Shown here piece after piece: positions 24,401 through 35,539 of a DNA stretch of 64,000 bases (the first letter of the stretch is position 1; each line of letters starts with the position of its first letter). Under the pieces are notes generated by a model that had not been told where the DNA came from, did not search any database, and saw nothing but the letters and a program-made list of their open reading frames with translations. A program made the position numbers and the translations under genes. The DNA comes from Pollenia angustigena (taxonomy: Eukaryota > Arthropoda > Insecta > Diptera > Polleniidae): NCBI GenBank assembly GCA_930367215.1, contig OV884056.1, positions 119,658,053 to 119,722,052 of the forward strand. The letters run 5' to 3'.

Positions 24401-24567
24401 AAAAGATGTGAAACATAAAAGTCGCCATTCATCGCGACCCCTAAATATTGTCCCATTGACCCAATTTTTGGTATACACATATATTTTAGTAAAAGAAACA
24501 AAATTAAGCTTGTGGAGAAAGTATTGGACTATACTTTTACTTTTCCATACAAGCGTGGGCCACCCTA
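21410..24567 (-). mobile_element. 3158-bp TIR transposon with 8-bp TSD ATGTATAT
   Basis: TIRs TAGGGTGGCCCA are perfect over 12 bp. ATGTATAT is duplicated at 21402-21409 and 24568-24575. The Y paralogue near 34430 shows the unoccupied site (TTTATGTATATATGTG). An 8-bp duplication suggests hAT or P-type transposition. One decayed transposase gene lies on the minus strand. Confidence 0.92.
21690..23965 (-). pseudogene. Transposase-like gene of the 3158-bp element, hAT-like, broken
   Basis: Read leftward from an ATG at 23965. The long open part (23069-21690, 459 codons) contains HWDSKLLPDI, CFDTTTSNTG, DLIWIACRHHMFEVML, GPSGGPEVQLFKRFKNQW and ERGVALVTQFN. I recognise this as an insect/cnidarian family usually annotated as uncharacterised. 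The Asp-rich pair (HWDSK, FDTT..N) followed by ACRHH resembles the hAT catalytic layout, but I cannot place it firmly, and the classical hAT C-terminal dimerisation motif is not evident. The frame is broken by a TAA at 23082, a frame change around 23370-23440 and a stop at 23693. The basic, Lys-rich 23432-23965 part may be the DNA-binding N-terminus. Nothing else in the element is coding. Confidence 0.72.
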
Positions 24568-24624
24568 ATGTATATATGTGTTTAATGAATCTAAATTCTA
24601 ATCGATAATTTATGACGAAAGCAC

Positions 24625-25625
24625 GGATTTGTCGGGGAAAAGCCAGATTTCCTAATCTTAAAGATATTTCAACATGCAAAAAAAGTTGGTAGGCAAGAAT
24701 TTATTGGCTTTGTTGAAAACGCATTTGAAGAGGCTTCAAAGGATATTGATGACGTTGATGTGTCTATTGATGCGAAGGCACTTTCTTCAATAGTTCTAAA
24801 GCTTTGACAAATTTTGATCTTGACTTAAAAAATTGTGTGGGAGTTGGGACAGATGGGTTTCCTCTGGTGTCAGAGAAAATGGAGCCGTTAAAAAATTCTG
24901 GTAACCGCAGCTAATGCGAAACAAACGCCTTGCTATTCCCATAAATCAAACAACTCAATTCCTAAAAGCTATAAAGGGGTGCCAGTTATACAAAAAGTTG
25001 TATCATTTGTTAAAGAAACGACAAATTTTTTTTAAAATATAATCATCCCAAGCGAACGCAGTTATAGCAAAGTATTTGGGAGCCAAACTCTCTGCATTAT
25101 GCGAGGCAAAATGGGCGGACCGTCACGACTCAATTTTATACTTTGCAACAAGTGTACATCATATAGTAGAAACTTTGGAAAAATATCTGAGTGGAAAGGT
25201 AGTATTATTTGCGGAATATACATATTAAGTGTAATACTTATTGTAACACAGCCACTTAGTATCATTTAACAAAAGCAAGATATAGATCTTCAAAAACTTT
25301 AATCATGAGCCTTGAAGAGAAAAGAAATAATGCCAAAGAACAATTTAAAGCAATTTTTGAAAAAGTTTAAGTTATTTGAGTTCAAATCGAGGTTCCAATC
25401 GAAAAGACAAGATTTGAACGAAATACTCACAACCAAAATGTTGAAGATTACTACCGAGTTGTAGGTTACATTCCTCTTATTGAATTTATTTTAGAAGATC
25501 TCAAAACATCTATCCCAATAGATATTCTAAATGTATTGAACATACCTAAACTTCTACCTCAAAGTGTAATCAAGTCATATACAGATACAAAACTGTTAAA
25601 ACCACAACTAGCTAATGGCTGATTA
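24625..25625 (+). pseudogene. hAT transposase fragment (ZMYM6/DUF4371-like), X copy
   Basis: Pieces in shifting frames, in the correct order: EFIGFVENAFEEA; LDLKNCVGVGTDG (the second catalytic Asp region); NAKQTPCYSHKSNNSI (the C-x-H block); LCEAKWADRHDSILYF (the 'LCETRW..RHDSI' block); HNQNVEDYYRVVGYIPLIEF. This order matches the hAT transposases related to ZMYM6 and the '52 kDa repressor'. Stops and shifts fall between almost every block. The N-terminal zinc finger is not recognisable, and the C-terminal dimerisation domain is absent here (see 40700-40993). Confidence 0.8.
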
Positions 25626-25639
25626 TCTATAAATATAAA

Positions 25640-26440
25640 ATTGTATAATAGATTGGTCACTCTCCAAATCGATCCACCAAAACGGGATTTTTGGAAATTC
25701 AAATGTTTAGGGGGTAAAAAAGGGTAAAAACGGTAAAATACGGTAACCTTATATCTCCAAAACTAAAAGAGATACAAAAAAATTTAATACTTATCGTTGT
25801 TTTTTAGAAAAATAAGCGGACAGGTGTCTGGTACTTTTTTCAAATTCGGCCCTTTAAGGTAGTAAACGGGTAAAACCTGAATTTTGGTACTTTTTTGACA
25901 CCCAATCTATCTTTTGAACCAATAAACATAGAACCAAGGTTTATACCACATTCGAAACTTATCAAAAAAATACGAATACGAATTTGGTACTTTTTCGAAA
26001 TTCGGACATTTAAGCGGTGACAATCGTAACTATTTTTGGTACTTTTTTTACAAAACATTTTCCTCCATTCTTTGACATATTCGTACTAAATAATGGGCTC
26101 CCACTTCAATACTGAAATTTTTGATACTTTAATGGGGGGAAAAAATAGTACCAAAAAAGAAAATACGGAAAATTTGATATTTTTGTTTAGCTTTTTGTTT
26201 CTACAACTGGTATTTTTTTAATTATCGTTACTATTGGACCTAAAAACATAAAATTCAACATGTAATGTCCTTAGTGGATAAGAATCTATGAGGGAACTTT
26301 TTTGTTCTTTAACTGGTACTTTTTGAATATCCGTTATTATTGGACTTAAGGATTCGGTCACATAGGGCAAACAATTGTAAAATTTTGTTTGCCGGCATTT
26401 TTAAAAAATTTTTTGAAAAAAATAAAAATTTTATTTGCTG
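25640..26440. repeat. GGTACTTTTT minisatellite within hAT element (X copy)
   Basis: The phrase (T)GGTACTTTTT recurs every ~50-120 bp with intervening blocks such as CGAAATTCGG and TATTGGACCTAGAAACAT. It starts exactly where the transposase fragment stops being alignable. Paralogous to 35540-36694. Confidence 0.75.
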
Positions 26441-26471
26441 GTCACACTACCCACATTTATTTGCTCATTCA

Positions 26472-28312
26472 GCATGTCTATATTCATCCTCACTACACGA
26501 CTCATTAGAAAGTTTATTAAAGAAAAGTGAACGGGGTGGAAGTTGTGTCTCCTGAAGACGATTAACAGAATCTAGATAGTTTCATTAAACTAAATTCCTG
26601 ATCACTCATATAAATTGATTTTACAATATTTAAATCATCATCGGATAAATAACTTGCTAGTTTCTCTAAACTAGACGGCTTGAATCGAATTGAGTCGAGT
26701 AAACGCAATTCAATACTATATTTTTCATTAACCGAAATTCTTTTTGAAATTGATATATATAATTCCTTATTTAAAGGAATTATATTTATATCACCTTCAA
26801 TAGATGATAGCTCTTGGATAAACAAATGACAATCATATGCCGAAAGATTATGAAAAAAGATTGGGATGAAATTTGCAATCTGATATTCTTAATTACACTT
26901 GTTGTGGGCAGGACCTCTATACTTTCCTGTTAAATGACAATGATCAGCTACTCGATTTTCAATAGATACAAATTTATTACAAATATGACAGATTGTGTCT
27001 TCTTTCTGTCTCTTCTCTTCAAGTTCTGTTAAGGAATTCATCGGATTAACAATACTTAAATAACTCCTATAAATAGTTAAAATATCCTTAACTAAACTAT
27101 TAAAAAAATGATTAGGTGAGTTATCACCACTATAAACTCTAAATATATCTAAACTAGCGTCAAACGAGCATTTAATATAATAGCTATAAGCAAATGGAAT
27201 GTGTTTTTGTATAGATTTTACTTTGCTTGAATTCTGTATATTAACTGATTCAAGTATGCACTCAAAATCAGCATACACTACCAAAGGTACATCCATTTGC
27301 TTTTTAAAATTTTTAAAGCTAACTAAATTGTTAATTATGATGACCCAGTATGGAAACGTATTAGACAGGTATTACATATATATATTTGATCTTTATGCTT
27401 AGTTAGTTGATTACGTATCATTCTGTAATTAAATGAATAAAAAATATATTTTTTTAATGGCATATACCTTTTTTTATTCAAAAGTAATATACCTTGAAAT
27501 ATTTTTGATCCATACGTAATGGAATCTGTTCTCATCCTCTAGAAGCAACAAGTTAATATGGTTTAACTTTTCTTCTTGAGTGAAGTAATATGGGCCAACT
27601 ATATTATTATCCTCCAATCCAAACACATTTATACTTATTTGCGGATTATTACTTTCAAACTCGCTAATTTTATTAACAGCTAAAGGGAAACTAAGATTCT
27701 TAAAGTTTAAAAGAATTCCATTATCCATTATTATAACATCATCTTCAATATTATTTATTTTATATGCTGAACATCTCTTTGTACAATCACGAGCGACTGC
27801 ATAAAGTGCTGAAATAATAGCCCATTTAAAACCGTATTCATCGTGATTCTGTACGTTAATGCAAGCGTGTTTTATTTTAATTTGTTGTGGAAGAGGAATA
27901 TATTGAGAGCCTTTTATGCATTTATATTTGTTAATATTAATTTCAAGGAATTTAATTTTTATTAATGTCCATCCACTATCACGTTCCTGAAACTCACTCA
28001 TTTTCCTTATAAGAATATCACATTGATCTTTATAACATTGTTCAATGTCCTGTATTGTGAGCGATGAATTAAAAATAGTCATTTTTGTTTAATGGGATTT
28101 AAGGTCTACAGTACATGAGTCATCTTCGTCTTTGACTAGCATATACTAACAAAATAGTTCAAAATTTAATTTTATATTAAGATGTTTTTGTGTTGAATCT
28201 TTAATTAATGTAATTATCTGTGATTTATTTTCCTTTAAAAAATTTTCAGGAACAAGATTTTCTTCATCTTTATTATGCAAAATGCAAGTTTTCATACGGT
28301 TGTTAAATGATG
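26472..28312 (-). pseudogene. Family-B DNA polymerase fragment, copy 3
   Basis: Covers the middle of the gene: the region before the HNH (HYVWIKNISRYI), exonuclease I (VVYADFECI), HNH (DHCHLTGKYRGPAHNKCN), and on to SDQEFSLMK. It lacks the zinc fingers (truncated at 28312) and everything after the start of the palm (truncated at 26472). Relative to copy 2 it has small deletions near 26580 (about 24 bp) and near 27325 (about 70 bp), a stop near 28147, and no 1626-bp insertion. It keeps the same frame change after NISRYI as copy 2. Confidence 0.85.
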
Positions 28313-28990
28313 AAAAAAAAATTTTTTGCTTGTATGGAATTTTTTTTTTTATCATTTGAACTTTGACCTCAAAGGGGCAGGGGTAAAAGTTATCCGATTT
28401 GGCTGAAATTTGTTCCACATCAGTTTGAGACCATGTGGCACAATATTCCGCCCGGGAGATGTTGAAAATCCAAAGTTGAAATTTAGCTGGCACCCTAGTA
28501 ATCATGATCTTAAATAAGGCCAAAAACTGCATTTTTCCAGTTTTTTACCCCAATTTAGAACAAAAATGCGATGTCGAAAAAAATTTTTGAAAAAAAATTT
28601 AAAAAACCTGGTATTAAGAGCAACAAAAAATCTTTAATGTGTGCTTATCAAAACTAAAAAAAAATTTTTTTTTTAAATTTTTTAGAGTAAGCCCCTAACA
28701 AGCCTCAAATTTTTTTTTCAGAGTCACTTTTGAAACTGAAAATCTTGTCCGATCGAAATGAAATTTTTTGTTGTTAATAAGCTTATAAAGCTTTCTAATA
28801 TTAAAAAAAAAAAAAATCGAAAAAAAAATTGTTTGCTTGTATGGAAATTTTTTTGACCTCAAAGGGGCAGGGGTAAAAGTTATCCGATTTGGCTGAAATT
28901 TTTTCCACATCAGTTTTAGACCATGTTCCGCCCGGGAGACATCAATATTAATACAAAAAAATTGCTCCATACATTTAGCTGCCACCCTAA
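28313..28990. repeat. Two related MITE-like arms ending in CCACCCTAA-type termini
   Basis: Two tandem related segments (about 28313-28500 and 28800-28990) share GCTTGTATGGAA, CTCAAAGGGGCAGGGGTAAA and CCGCCCGGGAGA, and end in GGCACCCTAG or GCCACCCTAA. The terminus resembles the TAGGGTGGCC end of the 3158-bp element. No ORF; very A/T-homopolymer rich between the arms. Confidence 0.6.
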
Positions 28991-31738
28991 TATACATATA
29001 CATACATATTTACAATACTTAAAACTTCATTATAAATGAAATTTAAAAAGCGAAAACTGGTAAATATTTTTTTTAAATCGTTTTTAGTTTCTATTTGTTA
29101 AAATTATTTCGTTAATTATATGAAACTAGCTTAACCCGGTGCGCTTCGCTACACTGCTTTAACCACTTTTTCAGTTGAGAGCTATTTAATATATGAATCC
29201 TATGGGAAGTGTTTCAATCCCGCGCCTACCCGCTTTTTTCTATTTTCAAAAGTGTAGTATACCATAAGAGTGACTTCTACAAAGTTTGAACATGCTTACT
29301 ATAACAGTTCTTAAGATATGCGATATTAAACATTGGCGTCCTATGGGGGTAACGTTTCCCCGCTGCTATTTTATTTCAATTTTGGGGTTCAGAAGATCAT
29401 ACTACAAAAAGTTAAACAAAATGAGTGCAGCGGCTCTAAATTATATTTCTATCTATGAGGGGTACTGCTCCTCCTCTGTCTACCCCGCCCATTTCTATAT
29501 AGTTTACCATAATAGTAGCTTTAACCACGTTTGAAGACTACCCCTTTAATAGCTCTTCAGCTAAGCGATATTTAATATATGCATCCTATGGAAGGTATTC
29601 CCCTCTGCGCCTACCCGCCTTATTTTTATTTTCAAAAGTGTAGTATACCATAAGTGTGACTTCTACAAAGTTTGAACATTCTCACTACAACAGTTTTTAA
29701 GATATCCGATATTAAACATTGGCGTCCTATGGGGGGTAACACTTCCCCCGCTGCTATTTTGTTTCAATTTTGGGGCTCAGAAGATCCTACTACCAAAAGT
29801 TCAACAAATTGCTTGCAGCGGCTCTTATTAATATTTCTATCTATGAGGGGAACTGCTCCTCCTCTGTCCACCCCGCCCATTACTATATTGAAATTTAAAG
29901 TTTGCTATAATAGTAGCTTTAACCACGTTTGAAGACTCTCCCTTTAATAGTTCTTCAGTTGAGCGATATTTAATATATGCATCGTATGGGAGGTATTTCC
30001 ACCCCTGCGCATGCCCGCTTTGTTTTTATTTTCAGTAGTGTAGTATACCATAAGTGTGACTTCTACAAAGTTTGAACATTCTCACTATAACAGTTCTTAA
30101 GATATGCGATATTAAACATTGGCGTCCTATGGGGGGTAACACTTCCCCCGCTGCTATTTTGTTTCAATTTTGGGGCTCAGAAGATCCTACTACCAAAAGT
30201 TCAACAAATTGCTTGCAGCGGCTCTTATTAATATTTCTATCTATGAGGGGAACTGCTCCTCCTCTGTCCACCCCGCCGATTACTATATTGAAATTTAAAG
30301 TTTGCTATAATAGTAGCTCTAACCACGTTTGAAGACTCTCCCTTTAATAGTTCTTCAGTTTAGCGATATTTAATATATGCATCGTATGGGAGGTATTTCC
30401 ACCCCTGCGCATGCCCGCTTTATTTTTATTTTCAAAAGTGCAGTATACCATTAGAGTGAATTGTACAAAGTTTGAACATTCTCACTATAACAGTTCTTAA
30501 GATATGCGATATTAAACAATGGCGTCCTATGCCACTTCCCCCGCTGCTACTTTATTTGAAGTTTGGGGCTCAGAAGGTCCTACTACCAAAAGTTCAAAAT
30601 GCTTGCAGCGGCTCTTAAAATATGCGATATTTAATATTGGCATCCACGAAAAAATATGGCACCGCCCCTTTGTCCAGTACACCTTTTTACCACTGTTTTA
30701 ATTAAACGTATTTCTATTCATGGCAACAACATATATACCAAATATTATCGCCGTAGGTCAAAAAATGTCATAGATAACACGATTTTAAATTTTGGGGATT
30801 GGAAGAAGAGACGACAACCGGATTTGAACTTCGCTTTGCATAAGGACCCAGAATATATATACTTTATAGGGTGTAGGACCTTCGGTGAAGGGTAAAAAAA
30901 ACAAACTTAATTATAAAAGAATAATTTTTGGGATTTCAGTATTTTGGTCATAACTCTGCTATTTCCTAACCGATTTGACAGATTTATATACCGACGTGTT
31001 AAAGAAGAAATTTGCCAGTTATTTTGGCTATAAAAGTTTTACTCGGGAAGATCTATGGTTCCTGAAAATGGGTATTTTTTAAAAAAAAATGTATATTTTG
31101 GTCATAACTTTTTCGTATTTGAACCGATTTTCCCGAGTTTTTGAGAAAATATTTTCTATTACAAATTTCCGATCTTCTGATATATAAGGCGTAACCATAG
31201 GTCATATTACAGTCAAAAAATGCAGGTTTTTATACAATTGTTAATACTAATATGAGAGGTACCACGCCTACTTCTCTAATCCCGCCCACATTTTGTAGGA
31301 TGGTGTATATTTATAACCTAAATGTTTGTACCTAATTTTAAAGCTTTGCCTCTTGCCGTTCTTCAGATATACAGAAAAAAAGTAATAAAAATACAAAAAC
31401 CACAAGGGATTTTTTTGAAAAATTAGAGGCAGTCGTGGTTTTTTGGTCATATCTCAGCCATTGTTGGACCGATCTGGCTGAATTTCAATAGCAAGAAATG
31501 GTGGACTATATGTGACATAAATGGTAAACAACGTAGCCGCTATCATGTCTGGAGTCTCCGGAAAACACATATCAAACGTAAGACGGACAGACGGACGGAC
31601 ATCATTAAATCAACTTCTCTCCTCATAAGGACCCAGAATATATATACTTTATAGGGTCTAAGATCAATATTGTAGAAATTACAAACGGAATGACAAACTT
31701 ATATATACCCTTTTCCACCTGTGGTGAAGGGTATAAAA
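28991..31738 (+). mobile_element. Helentron/mini-me-like element with internal 400-bp repeats
   Basis: It starts with a leader shared with 46400-46900 (AAATGAAATTTAAAAAGCGAAAA), then CCCGGTGCGCTTCGCTAC, four ~400-bp tandem units, and a mini-me body. The body ends with the GGACCCAGAATATATATACT core and TGGTGAAGGGTATAAAA at 31736. The GTCY tract is present as GACGGACAGACGGACGGAC. Same family as 1687-7085 but in the opposite orientation. No Rep/helicase coding. Confidence 0.7.
29183..30620. repeat. ~400-bp tandem repeat, four units
   Basis: The phrase TATTTAATATATG recurs at 29183, 29569, 29967 and 30367 (periods 386, 398, 400). Each unit includes TTAAGATATGCGATATTAAAC, GGCGTCCTATGG and GCTTGCAGCGGCTC or a variant. 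Similar short ORFs in each unit are by-products of the repeat; I see no protein family in them. Confidence 0.88.
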
Positions 31739-32500
31739 ACAGAATTATCAATCATATTAGGGCAACATTTTATGGCTTATGAATAAGATAAACAGACGGC
31801 TATAGAACATAAAATCAGAATTGTCAGATTTAAAGTTTCATCTTTTTTCAGTGCTGTTAGATCAGAAAATCTATGGAATAGAACTTTTGGCTTATGACTT
31901 AGATAAACATATTTATCAGATTGAAAAGTTTAATTTTTAGGCAGTGCTGTCAGATCAGAAAACCTATGAATTAGAAGTTTTGGCTTATGACTTTGATAAA
32001 CAGAGCTGCCAGATTACAATGAAGTATACCTCTAAAACATATGGAAAAAGCTTGTGGTTTATGTCTTTGATACACAGGCAACCATAATAAATTAAAGAAA
32101 AAGAGGGTAGTTGTGGGTTCAATCCCCAACACATTTTGGGATGCTCCAACTTTTTGTGTGGAGAAAGTGCCGCTGAAGCCCCATAAACACACTACTAAAA
32201 TAAAAAACAAACAAATATGAAAGATTACATAAAATAGTTTGTTTGTGTTTTTCAAAAATGTTCGTGTTATAAAAAGTATTTAATAAAGGCTGTTGCCTTT
32301 ATTTTACGAATTTTTTGTGAGAGCAAATTTTCTAAGTTTACTCATTGACTGCATTTTACTGTAAAAGTACTCAAACGCACCTAATATAGCTCTCAAATCT
32401 TACGTTTTTTAAATGATTAACAAACAGATTTCCAATATCATTTCTTGCTCAACTTCCATTCAAGTTTTTTAACGGTAGCTTAGAGACAACTGGACTTTTA
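31739..32500. repeat. 115-bp repeat array (Y copy) and unassigned flank
   Basis: 31739-32010 matches the X array at 19440-20275, with fewer units and no MITE. 32010-32500 is not present in X and has no coding signal. Confidence 0.75.
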
Positions 32501-32588
32501 AGTTTTCTAGCTCCACGCTATAATGAGTAGTCTGATTGTGGAGTTTCATCAAGTTCCTTAAGCTGGAGGTCCACACCACACCACTGGC

Positions 32589-33235
32589 CAGTGTTGCCAG
32601 TGAAATTTCAAGAAAGATACATTTAAGTTTCCAAAAAGAGACACTTTTCCCCAAAAAGATACATTTTGAAAAAAGGTTTTAAGTCCATTTCTAACGTTTA
32701 ACATTAATTTTTATTTCATATTAAATGAATATTGTAAAGAAAATTATATTTATCATATAAATTCAATTTTATATTTATTTAAGTCATAAATATAAGGTAT
32801 GTAATTATTAAAAATACAATTAGCAAACATTAAAATTAATTATATGTAACTATCTTTGGATGTTATCGAAACAAATTTATTTTTGTAAAACTTAATTTAC
32901 GAGTTAAGGCGTTTATACCAAGGCGATTATATCAAAAAGTTCATATAAATTTCCTGAAAATAAAATATGTTCATATTTCCTCCGAACAACTTCGCACTTC
33001 TTGTAATCCTCGATTTAGGTGAGTCGTATGTTGAAACTTCTTTAATGTTTTTTTTTACCATTAGAAAGCTGCTATTGTATTAGTATTGAGCCGGTTACAA
33101 TGATCGGTCTTAATAAGTTTTAGTACATTTTGCATACAGATTGAAAAGATACGAAATATATCAGGATTATACATGGTACGTGAAGCCATCAAAAGATACG
33201 AAAAATGTATCTTTCGTATCCTAATGGCAGCACTG
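32589..33235. mobile_element. hAT-type MITE with CAGTGTTGCC termini (Y copy)
   Basis: Paralogue of 20351-20982. Its right terminus has one changed base (GGCAGCACTG). Flanks are the same as in X, so it was duplicated with the block and did not insert independently. Confidence 0.7.
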
Positions 33236-33559
33236 CTCTACGCATTGTATGATTTCTATGCCTTCAGTGCGTTCTATGCGCCTGAATACTTGCAGGCGCG
33301 GATTCAGGAGGGGGAAATAAGGAAATAAATTATAAAAATATGTTTTGTTTATTTCGATAATACAAGAATTCCCAATAATAATATTTTTTTTAATATACAA
33401 AATTTTTGGAAATCCCAGCAATTTTGTTTTGTTTTTTTATTGAACCTCTAACGAAATTTTCAACAAGTATCCAAATCTTAATCCAAATACATAGTTCTTA
33501 ATTAGACATTTCCAATGAAACATCTTGTTTACAGTATTCAAATACTTATAACATATTCT

Positions 33560-34321
33560 TAAGGCGACCAGATTTTGAAAATTAAAATAGAGGGCATAAA
33601 GAAAAAAAATTTTTTGACTTCAAGATTTTTTTACATATTTTACAGACAAATTTACATTCCCATATTAATAAATGTAAAGAAGATTTAAAAAGAATTACAT
33701 ATCGTCGGCTTAATATGCAGACCTGCGGCATCCACTTTTTAAGTAAATTGAGATTTGATGCCGTGTGGTAGAGAAATATATGCCTCGTCGACCAGCATGT
33801 AGTTATTCTTCAATTTGAGTCTTGAAGTGTGTCAAATCAACTATATTTTTGGTTCTCCTCTCAAGCAGTAAATAGGAAAAATAAAAAGTTTTTCCTGTAA
33901 AATTTGTTGAAAGGGAGTTAGCAGGTTTGCATATTAAGCCGAAGATGTATAAAAATTTACATTTACTTAAGTAAAATTAGTTAAAAAAAAAAAAACAACT
34001 AAACTTTAATAATCATTGCAAAAAATTATTCAAAATTTTATACTGCAAGTGTATGAGAGTCCAGTAGGAGTATGAACAGAACAAGCAGGTCACAACATTT
34101 TCCATACGATTGCACAGAAAAAACCGTTTATTACCGTGAAACAAAATTTTTATTTTAATTTATAAAAATAAAAGCAAATATTGGTCATGCTTTTAAAAAT
34201 AAAGAGGACAAAAATGACAGATTATGAAAAAAAGATGATAAAAGAGGACACAAATTTTATAGAGGACAGCCAGTTAAAAAAGAGGATTGTCCTCTAAAAA
34301 AGAGTACGTATGGTCACCTTA
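33560..34321. mobile_element. 762-bp TIR element (TAAGGYGACCA), hAT-like, inserted in Y only
   Basis: The ends TAAGGCGACCA and (rc) TAAGGTGACCA form an 11-bp TIR with one mismatch. ATATTCT is duplicated at 33553-33559 and 34322-34328. The X paralogue (about 21290) has no insertion. Subterminal AGAGGACA-type repeats occur inside the right end. No ORF. Confidence 0.8.
33716..33950. mobile_element. Inverted-repeat segment nested in the 762-bp element
   Basis: CGGCTTAATATGCAGACCTGC-like sequence near 33716 is answered by its inverse (GCAGGTTTGCATATTAAGCC) near 33921-33940, giving arms of about 20 bp. It looks like a separate MITE, but the target duplication is not clear. Confidence 0.55.
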
Positions 34322-34484
34322 ATATTCTACATTCAATCCCAGCAGGTGCCATCTATATCCAAAGACTAAACGTTGGACTTGATAATGCGTGCGGTTAAAT
34401 TATTAAAAAGCCTTAGTATATGCAATATTTATGTATATATGTGTTTTATGAATCTAAATTCTTATCGATAATTTATGACGAAAG

Positions 34485-35505
34485 CACGGATTTGTCGGGG
34501 AAAAGCGAGATTTCCTAATCTTAAAGATATTTCAACATGCAAAAAAAGATGGTAGGGAAGAATTTATTGGCTTTGTTGAAAACGCATTTGAAGAGGCTTC
34601 AAAGGATATTGATGACGTTGATGTGTCTATTGATGCGAAGGCACTTTCTTCAATAGTTCTAAAGCTTTGACAAATTTTGATCTTGACCTAAAAAATTGTG
34701 TGGGAGTTGGGACAGATGGGTGTCCTCTGGTGTCAGAGAAAATTGAGCCGCTAGAAAATTCTGGAAACCGCGGCTAATGCGAAACAAACGCGTTGTTATT
34801 CCCATAAATCAAACAACTCAATTTCTAAAAGCTATAAAGGGGTGCCATTAATACAAAAAATTGTATCATTTGTTAAAGAAACGACAAATTTTTTTTAAAT
34901 ATATTCATCCCAAGCGAACGCAGTTATAGCAAAGTATTTGGGAGCCAAACTCTCTGCATTATGCGAGGCAAAATGGGCGGACCGTCACGACTCAATTTTA
35001 TACTTTGCAACAAGTGTACATCATATAGTAGAAACTTTGGAAAAATATCTGAGTGGAAAGGTAGTATTATTTGCGGAATATACATATTAAGTGTAATACT
35101 TATTGTAACACAGCCACTTAGTATCATTTAACAAAAACAAAATATAGATCTTCAAAAAGGATCAAGCCTTATCAAAACTTTAATCATGAGCCTTGAAGAG
35201 AAAAGAAATAAAGCCAAAGAACAATTTAAAGCAATTTTTGAAAAAGTTTAAGTTATTTGAGTTCAAATCGAGATTCCAATCGAAAAGACAAGATTTGAAC
35301 GAAATACTCACAACCAAAATGTTGAAGATTACTACCGAGTTGTAGGTTACATTCCTCTTATTGAATTTATTTTAGAAGATCTCAAAACATCTATCCCAAT
35401 AGATATTCTAAATGTATTGAACATACCTAAACTTCTACCTCAAAGTGTAATCAAGTCATATACAGATACAAAACTTTTAAAACCACAACTAGCTGATGGC
35501 TGATT
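34485..35505 (+). pseudogene. hAT transposase fragment (ZMYM6/DUF4371-like), Y copy
   Basis: Same block order and mostly the same breaks as 24625-25625. It keeps the conserved Cys in the GTDGC block where X has Phe. A few bases are inserted around 35155 (AAAGGATCAAGCCTTATC) relative to X. The shared stops show that most decay predates the X/Y duplication. Confidence 0.8.
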
Positions 35506-35539
35506 ATCTATATATATAAAATTGTATAATAGATTGGTC

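Larger units (their letters stand above)
21041..26440 (+). mobile_element. Large hAT element, 5' part (X copy), truncated at its 3' side
   Basis: The left terminus is a slightly altered form of CAGGCGCGGATTCAGG seen intact at 33293; the inverse end (CTGAATCCGCGCTTG) is at about 41137. It holds the first two thirds of a hAT transposase (24625-25625) and the start of a GGTACTTTTT minisatellite. It is interrupted by the 3158-bp element at 21410-24567 and ends against polymerase copy 3 at about 26472. Paralogous to 33293-36480. Confidence 0.75.

Noticed and set aside
29286..30332. Three similar ~85-codon ORFs
   Set aside because: They recur because the 400-bp unit is tandemly repeated. No domain, and the reading frame is not preserved in the fourth unit.
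32100..32150. GGGTTCAATCCCC, resembling a tRNA T-arm or Pol III B box
   Set aside because: No A box at the right distance upstream and no cloverleaf could be formed, so neither a tRNA nor a tRNA-derived SINE is supported.
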